Assembly (NCBI GenBank): GCA_965232615.1
Contig: OZ246985.1
Span: 1,178,001 to 1,242,000, forward strand
DNA: 64,000 bases
Direction of reading: 5' to 3'
Origin: UBA2779 sp965232615
GTDB taxonomy: Bacteria; Spirochaetota; Spirochaetia; DSM-2461
Shown here: positions 19,252 to 27,992 of the stretch, piece after piece
How positions within the stretch are numbered: the first letter of the stretch is position 1
Layout: each line of letters begins with the position of its first letter
Program-made: the position numbers and the translations under genes
Notes under the pieces: model-generated
The model's database searches: none
What the model was told of the DNA's origin: nothing
The model's input: the letters and a program-made list of their open reading frames with translations, nothing else

Positions 19252-19791
19252 ATGTCACGAATAGGATTTCAGCCGGTTCAGGTTCCCAGGGGGGTAACCG
19301 TTACATTTAACGATGATACAATTCAGGTTAAGGGAACAAAGGGCGAACTCTTTCAACGGTATTTACCTGTAGTCGATTTCAAAATGGAAGATGGTACAAT
19401 CCATGTGAGTCGTAAACATGAATCAAACCGGGTGAAAGCCCTGCATGGTTTATATCGTTCTCTACTGAGTAATATGTTGATAGGGGTGAGTCAGGGATAT
19501 TCAAAAATTCTTATGGTTAATGGTGTTGGCTACCGTGCGGAATTGGATGGAAATAAATTGTTGCTTTCGCTTGGTTTCTCAAATCCTGTCGAGTATATGA
19601 TTCCTGAAGGTATACAGATAGAAGTTGAGAAAAATACCAGAATTAAAGTAAGTGGTATCAGTAAGGAATCCGTTGGTCAGGTGGCCGCAGAGATTCGGAA
19701 GATTCGTCCTCCTGAACCATATAAGGGGAAGGGTATCCGCTATGAAGATGAAATTGTTCGCCGCAAAGTCGGTAAGGCCGGGGCGAAGTAG
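19252..19791 (+). CDS. rplF: 50S ribosomal protein L6
   Basis: L6 (179 aa) is a two-domain protein near the sarcin-ricin loop. The signature PEPYKGKGIRYEDE and the final RRKVGKAG are present. Confidence 0.97.
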   Translation: MSRIGFQPVQVPRGVTVTFNDDTIQVKGTKGELFQRYLPVVDFKMEDGTIHVSRKHESNRVKALHGLYRSLLSNMLIGVSQGYSKILMVNGVGYRAELDGNKLLLSLGFSNPVEYMIPEGIQIEVEKNTRIKVSGISKESVGQVAAEIRKIRPPEPYKGKGIRYEDEIVRRKVGKAGAK

Positions 19792-19796
19792 GTGAC

Positions 19797-20156
19797 ATGG
19801 ATAGAATAAGCGATAAACGACAGAAATTCATTCAACGGAAGAAACGTGTCCGCAAAAAGATTACCGGAACAGGCACTCGGCCTCGGTTGAGCATTTACAA
19901 AAGTCACAGGAATATAAGTGTACAGATAATTGATGATACAACAGGTAGAACACTGGTGTCAGTTTCCACTCTGGAGAAAGAGTTTGGAGATGTGAAACAC
20001 AATGTGGAAGGTGGGAAGTTTGTAGGACAAAAAATTGGAGAACGTTTACTGGCGGCTGATATTAGGGCTGTCGTATTTGATAGAAGCGGTTATATGTACC
20101 ATGGTATTGTAAAAGCCGTCGCCGATGGGGCCCGTGAAGCGGGATTGAAATTCTAG
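19797..20156 (+). CDS. rplR: 50S ribosomal protein L18
   Basis: L18 (119 aa) binds 5S rRNA with L5. RPRLSIYKSHRNISVQIID and the C-terminal DGAREAGLKF are typical. Confidence 0.96.
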   Translation: MDRISDKRQKFIQRKKRVRKKITGTGTRPRLSIYKSHRNISVQIIDDTTGRTLVSVSTLEKEFGDVKHNVEGGKFVGQKIGERLLAADIRAVVFDRSGYMYHGIVKAVADGAREAGLKF

Positions 20157-20164
20157 GAGTTCCC

Positions 20165-20668
20165 TTGAGAATGAATGACAGAAACGAAGAAAAAGAATTT
20201 ACGGAGAAATTGATCAGATTGAATCGTGTATCCAAGGCTGTTAAAGGGGGCAGGAAGATGTCATTCAGTGCTCTGATGGTTGTTGGAGATGGAAAGGGCA
20301 GAGTAGGATATGGATTCGGTAAAGCGAATGATGTCTCAGAAGCCATCCGTAAAAGTGTGGACAAAGCAAAGAGGAATCTGATTGTTGTACCAATAAAAAA
20401 AACAACTCTCCCCCATGAAATTCTGGGTCAATATAAGAGTGCTTCAGTACTCTTAAAGCCAGCTGCTCCCGGTACAGGTATAATTGCCGGGGGCCCGGTG
20501 AGGGCCATCATGGAATCTGTTGGAATTCATGATGTTCTGGCCAAAAGTCTTGGTTCAAAGAATACAATGAATATTGTCAAAGGTGTGTTTGATGGTTTCC
20601 ATAATCTAATGGACGTTCGTGCTGTCGCACAGGGACGTAGCCGGGAAATTAAGGAGATATGGGGTTGA
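20165..20668 (+). CDS. rpsE: 30S ribosomal protein S5
   Basis: S5 (167 aa from TTG) carries the dsRBD-like KGGRKMSFSALMVVGDGKG motif and the GTGIIAGGPVRAIME loop. AGGAG at 20155 is 5 bases before TTG 20165 but 11 before ATG 20171, so the TTG is slightly favoured; the difference is two residues. Confidence 0.95.
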   Translation: MRMNDRNEEKEFTEKLIRLNRVSKAVKGGRKMSFSALMVVGDGKGRVGYGFGKANDVSEAIRKSVDKAKRNLIVVPIKKTTLPHEILGQYKSASVLLKPAAPGTGIIAGGPVRAIMESVGIHDVLAKSLGSKNTMNIVKGVFDGFHNLMDVRAVAQGRSREIKEIWG

Positions 20669-20670
20669 TT

Positions 20671-20865
20671 ATGGCCAGATCTAAAGGAAAAAGAATTCGT
20701 GTAACACTGGTTCGCAGTCCCATTGGCAGGAAACCAGTGCAGCGTGCTACAGTGAAAGCACTGGGATTAAGAAAGATCAATTCTTCCGTTGAAAAACATG
20801 CTGTTCCATCTGTTCTTGGAATGGTTGATGCTGTTTCTCATCTTGTGAAGTTCGAGGAGCTTTAA
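20671..20865 (+). CDS. rpmD: 50S ribosomal protein L30
   Basis: L30 (64 aa) has the motif RVTLVRSPIGRKP and the central ATVKALGLRKI. ATG 20671, two bases after the rpsE stop, gives the normal N-terminus; an ATG at 20659 would overlap rpsE and add four unusual residues. Confidence 0.94.
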   Translation: MARSKGKRIRVTLVRSPIGRKPVQRATVKALGLRKINSSVEKHAVPSVLGMVDAVSHLVKFEEL

Positions 20866-20868
20866 CTG

Positions 20869-21342
20869 ATGAGTATTAAACCCCCGCAGGTTCCAATCGG
20901 TGCTAGCAAAAAGAAAAAAATTGTTGGCCGGGGCCGTTCTTCGGGTTCCGGTAAAACAGCGGGAAGAGGTCATAAAGGACAAAAATCCCGCTCCGGGGGT
21001 GGAGTCCGGCTTGGATTTGAAGGTGGTCAAATGCCCCTGTACAGGCGTGTGGCTGCCCGAGGCTTCTCAAATCATCGCTTCAAAAAAGAGTTTGTTGTTA
21101 TCAATCTGACAAGTCTGGAGAAATCATTTGTTGATGGTGACACCGTATCTCTGGCTACTTTGATTCAGAAAGGATTGATCAAGAAAAGTGAAACGCTGGT
21201 AAAGATTCTGGGAATGGGCGTTCTTACCCGAAAACTCACGGTCGAAATTCCAGCCGTATCTGCTTCAGCGAAAGAAAAAATTGAAAAAGCAGGCGGCAGT
21301 GTCCCGATCGCTGATGCATTAGAAGGTACTGATGACCGGTAA
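20869..21342 (+). CDS. rplO: 50S ribosomal protein L15
   Basis: L15 (157 aa) has the Gly/Lys/Arg-rich GRGRSSGSGKTAGRGHKGQK N-terminal arm and GFEGGQMPLYRR. It overlaps secY by 11 bases. Confidence 0.96.
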   Translation: MSIKPPQVPIGASKKKKIVGRGRSSGSGKTAGRGHKGQKSRSGGGVRLGFEGGQMPLYRRVAARGFSNHRFKKEFVVINLTSLEKSFVDGDTVSLATLIQKGLIKKSETLVKILGMGVLTRKLTVEIPAVSASAKEKIEKAGGSVPIADALEGTDDR

Positions 21343-22660
21343 TCCTATCGCTGACATCTTTAGAATTCGAGATCTGAGGAACCGCATCCTTTTTACATTG
21401 GGTATATTGGTTGTACACCGTATAGGCTCCATTGTGCCAATACCAGGCATCGATATGGGTGCTCTCAGCCGATTCTTTGGAGGCGGTGGTGGAGATAGTC
21501 AGGGACTTGTGGACTTCCTCGATTTCTTCTCAGGTGGAGCCTTCAGTAATTTCTCGATTTTTATGCTGGGTGTTATGCCATACATCACTACCAGCATCAT
21601 AATGCAGGTTCTTTTACTGGTTTTTCCTCGTCTTAAGCGCATCAGTGAAGAAGATGGAGGACGTAAGAAAATTCAGCGGTATACTCGATATGCCACTGTG
21701 ATAGTTTGTTTGTTTCAGGGTGTCGCTTTATTACAGATGCCCTTGAATTATAATGTAGTTGTAGCTGATCTGGCACGCTGGCAGTTTCTGGTTATTGCCA
21801 TGCTCACAACAACAGCCGGTACGGTTTTCCTGATGTGGCTGGGTGAGCAGATTAATATGAAGGGTGTAGGAAATGGCATCTCGCTGCTAATATTTACGGG
21901 TATAGTTGCCCGTATGCCCAATGCTGTTTCGGTGATGGTCAGAGAAATACGGGCACAGAATTTAAACCCGGTATTTGTAATTCTCACCTTTGTACTCTAT
22001 GTGGCTGTAGTTGTTCTGGTTGTCTATGAACAGCAGGGTTTGAGGAAAATACCGGTTAACTATGCAAGCCGGATAGTTGGACGCAAACAGTATATGGGAC
22101 AGAGTTCCTACATCCCGTTTAAGATTAATCCATCGGGTGTCATACCAGTTATCTTTGCTTCATCCATTCTTACTATTCCTGTACAGTTCGCTCAGGGACT
22201 GGCTTCCGGCAACAGTGCATTCTGGGGAAGAGTAGCAGTGGTTATGGATCCTTATGGTTGGATTTACCTACTTCTTTATACTTTGTTAATTGTTTTCTTT
22301 GCCTATTTCTATACTCAGGTATCATTGAATCCGATTGAGATTTCCAGGCAGATTCGTGAGAATGGCGGATCAATCCCTGGTATAAGAAGTGAAAATATGC
22401 AGGCTTATCTGACACGTATACTGAACCGTATTGTCTTGCCAGGATCTTTGTTTCTAGCTATGATCGCTTTGATTCCTTCATTACTGGTTATTGCGATTCC
22501 CGGTTTCCCCCGTCAAATGGCCTATATAATGGGTGGAACATCATTGCTGATTATGGTTGGGGTTGATCTTGATACAATGAGTCAGATTGAAGGACATCTC
22601 AAGATGCATCATCATGAGGGATTGACCAAGGGCGGAAAGCTCCGCTCTAGAAATTTATAG
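21332..22660 (+). CDS. secY: Protein translocase subunit SecY
   Basis: SecY (442 aa) forms the inner-membrane protein-conducting channel with SecE and SecG. About ten hydrophobic segments are visible. The SecY signatures DFFSGGAFSNFSIFMLGVMP and GNGISLLIFTGIVARMP are present. The gene starts within rplO. adk, map and infA, often between secY and rpmJ, are absent. Confidence 0.97.
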   Translation: MTGNPIADIFRIRDLRNRILFTLGILVVHRIGSIVPIPGIDMGALSRFFGGGGGDSQGLVDFLDFFSGGAFSNFSIFMLGVMPYITTSIIMQVLLLVFPRLKRISEEDGGRKKIQRYTRYATVIVCLFQGVALLQMPLNYNVVVADLARWQFLVIAMLTTTAGTVFLMWLGEQINMKGVGNGISLLIFTGIVARMPNAVSVMVREIRAQNLNPVFVILTFVLYVAVVVLVVYEQQGLRKIPVNYASRIVGRKQYMGQSSYIPFKINPSGVIPVIFASSILTIPVQFAQGLASGNSAFWGRVAVVMDPYGWIYLLLYTLLIVFFAYFYTQVSLNPIEISRQIRENGGSIPGIRSENMQAYLTRILNRIVLPGSLFLAMIALIPSLLVIAIPGFPRQMAYIMGGTSLLIMVGVDLDTMSQIEGHLKMHHHEGLTKGGKLRSRNL

Positions 22661-22673
22661 AGGTCTGGTAAAC

Positions 22674-22787
22674 ATGAAAGTAAGAGCTAGTGTCAAGCCG
22701 ATTTGTGACAAGTGCAAAGTAATCTGCCGCCGGGGGGTGGTTAGAATCATTTGCAGTAATCCCAAGCACAAGCAACGGCAAAAATAG
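22674..22787 (+). CDS. rpmJ: 50S ribosomal protein L36
   Basis: This short gene encodes 37 residues, MKVRASVKPICDKCKVICRR onward, ending NPKHKQRQK. The zinc-binding C-x2-C...C...H pattern of the C+ form of L36 is complete. It lies 13 bases after secY and 8 before rpsM. Confidence 0.97.
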   Translation: MKVRASVKPICDKCKVICRRGVVRIICSNPKHKQRQK

Positions 22788-22795
22788 GAGGATAG

Positions 22796-23161
22796 ATGAC
22801 TCGTATTGCGGGTATCGATCTGCCCAATAAGAATGCTGATATTGCGTTGACGTATATTTTCGGTATCGGCCGAACATCGGCACGGCAGATTTGTGAAAAG
22901 ACCGGGATTAATCCCCAGACGCGTATCAATGATCTTTCCTCAGAGGAGGTTAACAGCCTCCGGAAAGTGATTGAAAATGATTACAAGGTGGAAGGACGCC
23001 TTCGATCTGAATCAGCTTTGAATATTAAACGCTTAATGGACATAGGTTGTTATCGCGGACTTCGTCACAGAAAAGGACTACCAGTCCGTGGTCAACGGAC
23101 TAAAACTAATGCACGTACTCGCAAGGGCAGGGCGAGAGCTGTCGCCAGGAAAAAGAAGTAA
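22796..23161 (+). CDS. rpsM: 30S ribosomal protein S13
   Basis: S13 (121 aa) has MTRIAGIDLPNKNADIALTY, the helix-hairpin segment, and the C-terminal RGQRTKTNARTRKG tail that contacts tRNA. AGGAGG lies 3-8 bases before the start. Confidence 0.97.
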   Translation: MTRIAGIDLPNKNADIALTYIFGIGRTSARQICEKTGINPQTRINDLSSEEVNSLRKVIENDYKVEGRLRSESALNIKRLMDIGCYRGLRHRKGLPVRGQRTKTNARTRKGRARAVARKKK

Positions 23162-23176
23162 GACGGAGTTTGAAGT

Positions 23177-23551
23177 ATGACAAAGAAAAAGAGAGAGAAG
23201 AAAACAGTCGTTGAAGGTAATGCATACATACAGGCTACATTCAATAATACCATAGTAACAATTACTGATTTGAAGGGTGGTACACTCTCCTGGTGCAGTT
23301 CAGGCTCACTTGGGTTTCGTGGAGGGAAGAAATCCACTCCCTATGCAGCTCAAATGACTGCTGAAACGGCTGTCGGCCGTGTCAAGGATTATGGCCTGCA
23401 GACTGTCAATATCTTTGTCAAAGGTCCGGGTATGGGCCGCGATTCAGCGATCCGTTCTTTCGGCAATCTGGGAGTGAGAGTGAAATCCATTAAGGATATT
23501 ACTCCAATACCACACAATGGCTGTCGACCAAGGAAAAGCCGGAGAGTATAG
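23177..23551 (+). CDS. rpsK: 30S ribosomal protein S11
   Basis: S11 (124 aa) has NNTIVTITDLKGG, GRDSAIRSF and the C-terminal TPIPHNGCRPRKSRRV. rpsD, commonly next, is missing; a 115-base non-coding gap leads to rpoA. Confidence 0.97.
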   Translation: MTKKKREKKTVVEGNAYIQATFNNTIVTITDLKGGTLSWCSSGSLGFRGGKKSTPYAAQMTAETAVGRVKDYGLQTVNIFVKGPGMGRDSAIRSFGNLGVRVKSIKDITPIPHNGCRPRKSRRV

Positions 23552-23666
23552 CATATTATTCGTTGGACAGGAAGTCTGGTTGTCAAAGCATTCAATGAGC
23601 TCAAGTTGAGATGCAGTTTTGACTACTGGGCGACACCGAAGACGAACATGATTACAAGGAGCACAA

Positions 23667-24749
23667 ATGGCAATGAAGAGTCTTCTCAAAGGTTTTAAGA
23701 GACCTAAGGGGATCACATTCGAACATGATGCAGCTGATGAAAACTATAAGAAATTCATAGCGTATCCTTTTGAAAGGGGTTACGGTACGACTATTGGTAA
23801 TACTCTACGGCGCATTCTTCTCTCATCAATACAGGGATATGCGGTATCGGCCGTTCGTATTACATCGTTCAATTCGGAAGGAAGTCCTCATGTTGTTACG
23901 AGTGAGTTTGAACCTGTTCCGCACGTTATTGAAGATACACCTGTTATTCTAAGCAATCTGAAATCACTTCATTTGAGCCTGGATAATGATCTTGAGGAGC
24001 AGACCATACTCCTTGAATGGAAGGGTAAGGGAGTAATCACAGGGGCCGATCTTGAAAAAGATGATGTGATCGTAGCCAATAAGGATTTTCCAGTTTGTAC
24101 TGTCATGGACGAAGGTGCCCTGGAAATTGAGATACAAATTAATCTTGGCAGGGGATATGTGCCTGCTGAGTTGAATGAGAAATACATTGAATATGTGGGT
24201 ACAATTCCTGTTGATTCCATTTTCAACCCCGTAACAAAGGTAAAGTATTCTGTTGAGAATACCCGTGTCGGACAACGTTCGGACTATGATAAACTCAATC
24301 TGGAGGTTTGGACCGATGGGACTGTTTTGCCTGAGGATGCCCTTGCGGAAGCAGCCAAAATCGCTAAAGATCATTTCACCATATTCATTAATTTTGATGA
24401 AGAAGATATCACTCAGGAAGTTGATGTCGATGAGGAAGAAGAGAAAATACGCATCCTTCTGGAAACGCCGGTCGATGAATTGGAGCTCTCAGTTCGCTCA
24501 AGTAATTGTTTAAAGAATGCCAATATCAAAACAATAGGTGATTTAACCCGTCGGAGTGAAGAGGATATTGGAAAAACCAGAAACTTTGGAAAAAAATCGC
24601 TGCAGGAAATCAGGGAAAAACTCAAAGAATGGAACTTAAGTTTGGGTATGACTGACTACAGTGTGCTGCGAAATTCCATCAAGTTTGGCAAAAAATCCAC
24701 TGATGGTGATAATGATGTCGATTCAGATGTCGCTGGATACACAAATTGA
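23667..24749 (+). CDS. rpoA: DNA-directed RNA polymerase subunit alpha
   Basis: Alpha (360 aa) dimerises to seed polymerase assembly. The N-terminal domain has RGYGTTIGNTLRRILLSS. The C-terminal domain (about 265-330) has SVRSSNCLKNANIKTIGDL, used for UP-element and activator contacts. A 30-residue Asp/Asn-rich tail extends past the usual end. Confidence 0.98.
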   Translation: MAMKSLLKGFKRPKGITFEHDAADENYKKFIAYPFERGYGTTIGNTLRRILLSSIQGYAVSAVRITSFNSEGSPHVVTSEFEPVPHVIEDTPVILSNLKSLHLSLDNDLEEQTILLEWKGKGVITGADLEKDDVIVANKDFPVCTVMDEGALEIEIQINLGRGYVPAELNEKYIEYVGTIPVDSIFNPVTKVKYSVENTRVGQRSDYDKLNLEVWTDGTVLPEDALAEAAKIAKDHFTIFINFDEEDITQEVDVDEEEEKIRILLETPVDELELSVRSSNCLKNANIKTIGDLTRRSEEDIGKTRNFGKKSLQEIREKLKEWNLSLGMTDYSVLRNSIKFGKKSTDGDNDVDSDVAGYTN

Positions 24750-24758
24750 GGAGCAGTT

Positions 24759-25358
24759 ATGCACAATAGAATAGGTTTTAATCGACTTGATCGAAAACCC
24801 AGTCATCGCACAGCACTTCATCGAAATATGGTCTCTTCCCTTATCAAGTACGAAAGAATAAAAACCACACAGGCGAAAGCCAGGGCTGTACGGCGGACGG
24901 CAGAGAAACTAGTAACACGTGCCAGGAAGGATTCCGTTCATAACCGCCGAATTGTAGCAAAATTTCTGTATGAAAAAGAAGTGGTGAACAAGTTATTTAC
25001 TGAATTTGGTCCCCGTTTCTCTGACAGGCCAGGGGGGTATACCAGAATTTTGAAGCTAGGATATCGATCCGGTGATGCTGCACAAATGGTCATTCTTGAG
25101 TTTCTCCAGCCGGAAGAGGAATCAATTCCTGGAGAGAATTCAAAAAAATCAAAAATTGTTGATAAGCAATCGTCAACGAAGAAGAGTGATACTGCTGGAA
25201 ATAGTGCAGAAGCTGATACCAGGGCAGAGGAATCTCCTGAAGATCAAATCCAGGAAGCACCGGAAGAGCCAAAAGATGAATCTCTCGAAGGAGCACCTGC
25301 TACAGATGAAGCAGAGAAGCATTCATCTGTCGAGGATTCTGAGGACACCGATAAGTAG
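24759..25358 (+). CDS. rplQ: 50S ribosomal protein L17 with acidic C-terminal tail
   Basis: The L17 core (about residues 1-122) begins MHNRIGFNRLDRKPSHR and has the RAVRRTAEKLVTRARKD segment. About 75 further residues, rich in Glu, Asp, Ser, Pro and Lys, follow and are predicted disordered; most bacterial L17 proteins stop near 120-130 residues. It ends the ribosomal cluster, 14 bases before an inverted-repeat element. Confidence 0.96.
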   Translation: MHNRIGFNRLDRKPSHRTALHRNMVSSLIKYERIKTTQAKARAVRRTAEKLVTRARKDSVHNRRIVAKFLYEKEVVNKLFTEFGPRFSDRPGGYTRILKLGYRSGDAAQMVILEFLQPEEESIPGENSKKSKIVDKQSSTKKSDTAGNSAEADTRAEESPEDQIQEAPEEPKDESLEGAPATDEAEKHSSVEDSEDTDK

Positions 25359-25372
25359 GGATTACTTCAAGA

Positions 25373-25532
25373 GGGCACCTCAAAAAAACCTTATTTGTTT
25401 TTGGCTTGATCTTTTTCCTCGCTGCTAAGTTGTCAAAATGCTCACGTAATCAGGTGCGTACCGCAGGAGCAAAGCTCCGAGGAACGCACCACCACTACGC
25501 CAAATTCCAAAAACGGTTTTATAGAGGTTGCC
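25373..25532. mobile_element. Non-autonomous inverted-repeat element, copy 1 (one hairpin module)
   Basis: This 160-bp element starts GGGCACCTCAAAAAAACC and ends TTATAGAGGTTGCC, imperfect inverted termini shared with IS5-type fragments at 48.5-51.5 kb. Its core (GGCTTGATCTTTTTCCTCGC) recurs in four other copies. One hairpin module is present: outer arms GGTGCGT / ACGCACC, inner arms GGAGC / GCTCC. It lies between rplQ and the convergent aminotransferase gene, and its right end is read as coding sequence by that gene. Confidence 0.85.
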
Positions 25533-26127
25533 AGGAGTTAATCGTGATTATTGTATCATGCAGATCAAGCATGGCATTAATTGGACAGATCCTTTCATAC
25601 TTCGGGATATCATCAGGGCTGATGTTGGAAGTCTGGATTCTACCTGTTTCCAATAAATGGTGCCGTCGAGTTCCCATTAATAGAGGTTGAGTTGGTGTCC
25701 ACCACAATCTGCCGTCGAATAAAGCAACATTTGCATAAGTAAAATCTGTTATATACCCATTACGGATGATTAGAGCTGTATCGGTGCCTGCTTTACGGGC
25801 TGCTTGATTGAGAATTTCCAGTTCCTTTCTATCAGCCCATTTGTATGTGTAGTTAATTCCTTTTCCATCGACTAGACTGGCCGTTTTCCAGGATGCTGGT
25901 TTATATGGCATGCAATCTACATGGTGTATTACCCTGTTATACAGAATTCTTATCTTCCATATGCCAGATCCTGGTTCAGGTTTCATATTTTGAATTGCAT
26001 CGTTGATATTCAATTCTTCATGAATTCCCCATATAGCAGATCGAGTGCTGTTTATCCGATTCTGGTGCAATTCCAGATTATTGACGACACCATCGTCCAC
26101 GCGGATTGATTCAATAAGAAGGGACAT
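25519..26127 (-). CDS. pabC: Class IV aminotransferase, probable aminodeoxychorismate lyase
   Basis: This 202-aa PLP enzyme resembles the class IV aminotransferase family. The probable PLP lysine is in YTYKWADRKELE, followed by ALIIRNGYITDFTYANVALF and PLLMGTRRHHLLETG. Overlap by 17 bases with pabB upstream supports the last step of 4-aminobenzoate synthesis for folate. The family also includes branched-chain and D-amino acid aminotransferases, so context matters. The final codons (Trp-Gln-Pro-Leu-stop) come partly from the terminus of the adjacent inverted-repeat element, so the native C-terminus has been replaced. Confidence 0.75.
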   Translation of the reverse strand: MSLLIESIRVDDGVVNNLELHQNRINSTRSAIWGIHEELNINDAIQNMKPEPGSGIWKIRILYNRVIHHVDCMPYKPASWKTASLVDGKGINYTYKWADRKELEILNQAARKAGTDTALIIRNGYITDFTYANVALFDGRLWWTPTQPLLMGTRRHHLLETGRIQTSNISPDDIPKYERICPINAMLDLHDTIITINSWQPL

Positions 26128-27088
26128 ATATTTTATCCATGAGTTCAGAATACTCGCTGTTCACATCACTGTTAATCGTGATACCACCGCCACTGTGAAA
26201 TACCATATTCCCTCGGGAATCCTGTTCGATAAATCTAATTGAAACGGCACTATCCAATTCCCAGCCGTTGAAATAACCGAAAACACCACTGTACCAGCCC
26301 CGTTCGTGATTCTCAGCCTCCCGGATAATTTCTTCTGTTCGTTTTTTGGGAGCACCGGTTACAGAACCAGCCGGCAAAAGCGAGGCCATTATCTCACCCA
26401 CACGGTTCTTCCAGTTGGAATCAAGTGTTCCAGTGATTTCAGAACTCACTTGAAGTATGTCCGTTCCTCCTGTAAACAATTGAGTAATGAATCGGAAGTC
26501 AGACACCGTTACATTGTGGGCAACCATACTCAGGTCGTTGCGGAGGAGGTCCACAATAGTGTTATGCTCGGCCGTTTCCTTGGAGTTGGCAAGGATCTTT
26601 CTTTCTGCATCAGGAACGTCGGCCCTGATTGTGCCTTTCATCGGATAGGCTGAGATTTTTCCATCCGAACGTATATGTATGAAACGTTCCGGTGAAAATA
26701 CAACCATTGTATCGGGAACTAGAAGCCGGAATTTCGCTTGAGCAGAGTTAAATACTTCCTGAAGGGAGGCATTTGTTTTTACCATTGATGGAAAAGTAAG
26801 ATTGGCCAGCCATGTTTCTCCCCGAAGTTGATGACGACGAATAACCTGGAATCCCTGTGAGTAGCATTTGTAACAGACGGGTAATACCTGTAAACTGACT
26901 TTTTGCTTTGCTGACTGAACAGGGGGAGCATTACCAACTCCATCAAGAGACCATTTAATCCCATACTTATTCATTCTGAAAGACTCAATTACTACCCAGT
27001 GATCGGCCCAGGCATCGACCATAAAAAAGAATTCTTTGCCCTGTGATGCCAATACATCCATTGTATGCGGTCCCAGAATTCCATCCAT
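26111..27088 (-). CDS. pabB: Aminodeoxychorismate synthase component I (chorismate-binding)
   Basis: This 325-aa protein has the chorismate-binding core: SAYPMKGTIRAD, LLRNDLSMVA, LPAGSVTGAPKKRTEEII and the terminal HSGGGITINSDVNSEY. It would add the amino group to chorismate with a PabA glutaminase, which is not in the window. The N-terminal region is shorter than in E. coli PabB. ATG 27088 leaves 10 bases after the upstream gene; an in-frame extension running into that gene is rejected. Confidence 0.88.
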   Translation of the reverse strand: MDGILGPHTMDVLASQGKEFFFMVDAWADHWVVIESFRMNKYGIKWSLDGVGNAPPVQSAKQKVSLQVLPVCYKCYSQGFQVIRRHQLRGETWLANLTFPSMVKTNASLQEVFNSAQAKFRLLVPDTMVVFSPERFIHIRSDGKISAYPMKGTIRADVPDAERKILANSKETAEHNTIVDLLRNDLSMVAHNVTVSDFRFITQLFTGGTDILQVSSEITGTLDSNWKNRVGEIMASLLPAGSVTGAPKKRTEEIIREAENHERGWYSGVFGYFNGWELDSAVSIRFIEQDSRGNMVFHSGGGITINSDVNSEYSELMDKIYVPSY

Positions 27089-27098
27089 GACCTGCCAT

Positions 27099-27992
27099 TT
27101 ATATTTCAATACCCAGAACCTTACGCACCAGTATTCCGATTCCAAATGACAAGCCGGCAACACCAAGACTTATGCCTGCCATCTCAAAGAAATTCTTATG
27201 GAATGGAATACTTTTTGTTACTGAAATATAGAGATTGAAAACAAGAATGATAATAATGGATGATGCCAGTGTCATGATAAGAGCCAGAATGTAGTTGGAT
27301 ACCAGCAAATAGGGAAGAACCAGGATGATAACAGTCAGAATGTAGGCAACACCAGTATAGAGTGCCGCTTTTCCAGCCTTCCCCACTGTCATCGTCTTCT
27401 CTTTTGCACGGTGAGCGAGAAACTCTGAGGATGCCATGGATAATGATGCCGCAATACCGGTGATAAGACCGGAGAGAGCTATTAATCTTGTATTTCGAAA
27501 AGCAAATGTAAGTCCAGCCAAAGCACCAGTAAGCTCTATTAATGCATCATTCAATCCCAATACAATTGAGCCGACATAGTCCAGAATTCTTTCTTCAAGC
27601 ATCTTTATCAGTTCCTGTTCATGGATTTCCTCTTCTTCCATAATCTCTTTGAGAACAGGGTAATTATCAAGAATTTCCTTATAATTTGACTGAACAGTGC
27701 TTTCAATTTTTTCAAGAATTTTTAATGTGAAAGTTATACCCAGTATTCGAGATGTCATGATAACCAGCCAGGCGTATAACAACTGTGGATTCAGATGAGT
27801 CTTTGTGTATTTTGTAAGAGTCCCATAGTGGTCCTTTTCCTCTTTGGCAATTCTGGCCAGGATATCAGAATTATGTTTCTCTTTAACTATTTTCGAGAGT
27901 TTTTCATATATCAATGCCGCTGTCGCTTCATCTCTTTGAAACTTCTTGAGAATGACAATGTCCTCTTTGCTCGGGGTTGGAATTGAGTTCAC
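27099..27992 (-). CDS. Ferritin-like/VIT1-family membrane transporter
   Basis: This 297-aa protein combines an N-terminal ferritin/rubrerythrin-like helical region (about 1-135, with ARIAKEEKDHYGTL and EEEIHEQEL carrying Glu and His metal ligands) and a VIT1/CCC1-type membrane domain (about 140-297, five hydrophobic segments, GLNDALIELTGALAGLTFAF). Such fusions are linked to iron or manganese export or detoxification (the MbfA type). The GTG start overlaps the stop of the cyclase gene. Substrate is inferred from the family. Confidence 0.85.
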   Translation of the reverse strand: MNSIPTPSKEDIVILKKFQRDEATAALIYEKLSKIVKEKHNSDILARIAKEEKDHYGTLTKYTKTHLNPQLLYAWLVIMTSRILGITFTLKILEKIESTVQSNYKEILDNYPVLKEIMEEEEIHEQELIKMLEERILDYVGSIVLGLNDALIELTGALAGLTFAFRNTRLIALSGLITGIAASLSMASSEFLAHRAKEKTMTVGKAGKAALYTGVAYILTVIILVLPYLLVSNYILALIMTLASSIIIILVFNLYISVTKSIPFHKNFFEMAGISLGVAGLSFGIGILVRKVLGIEI

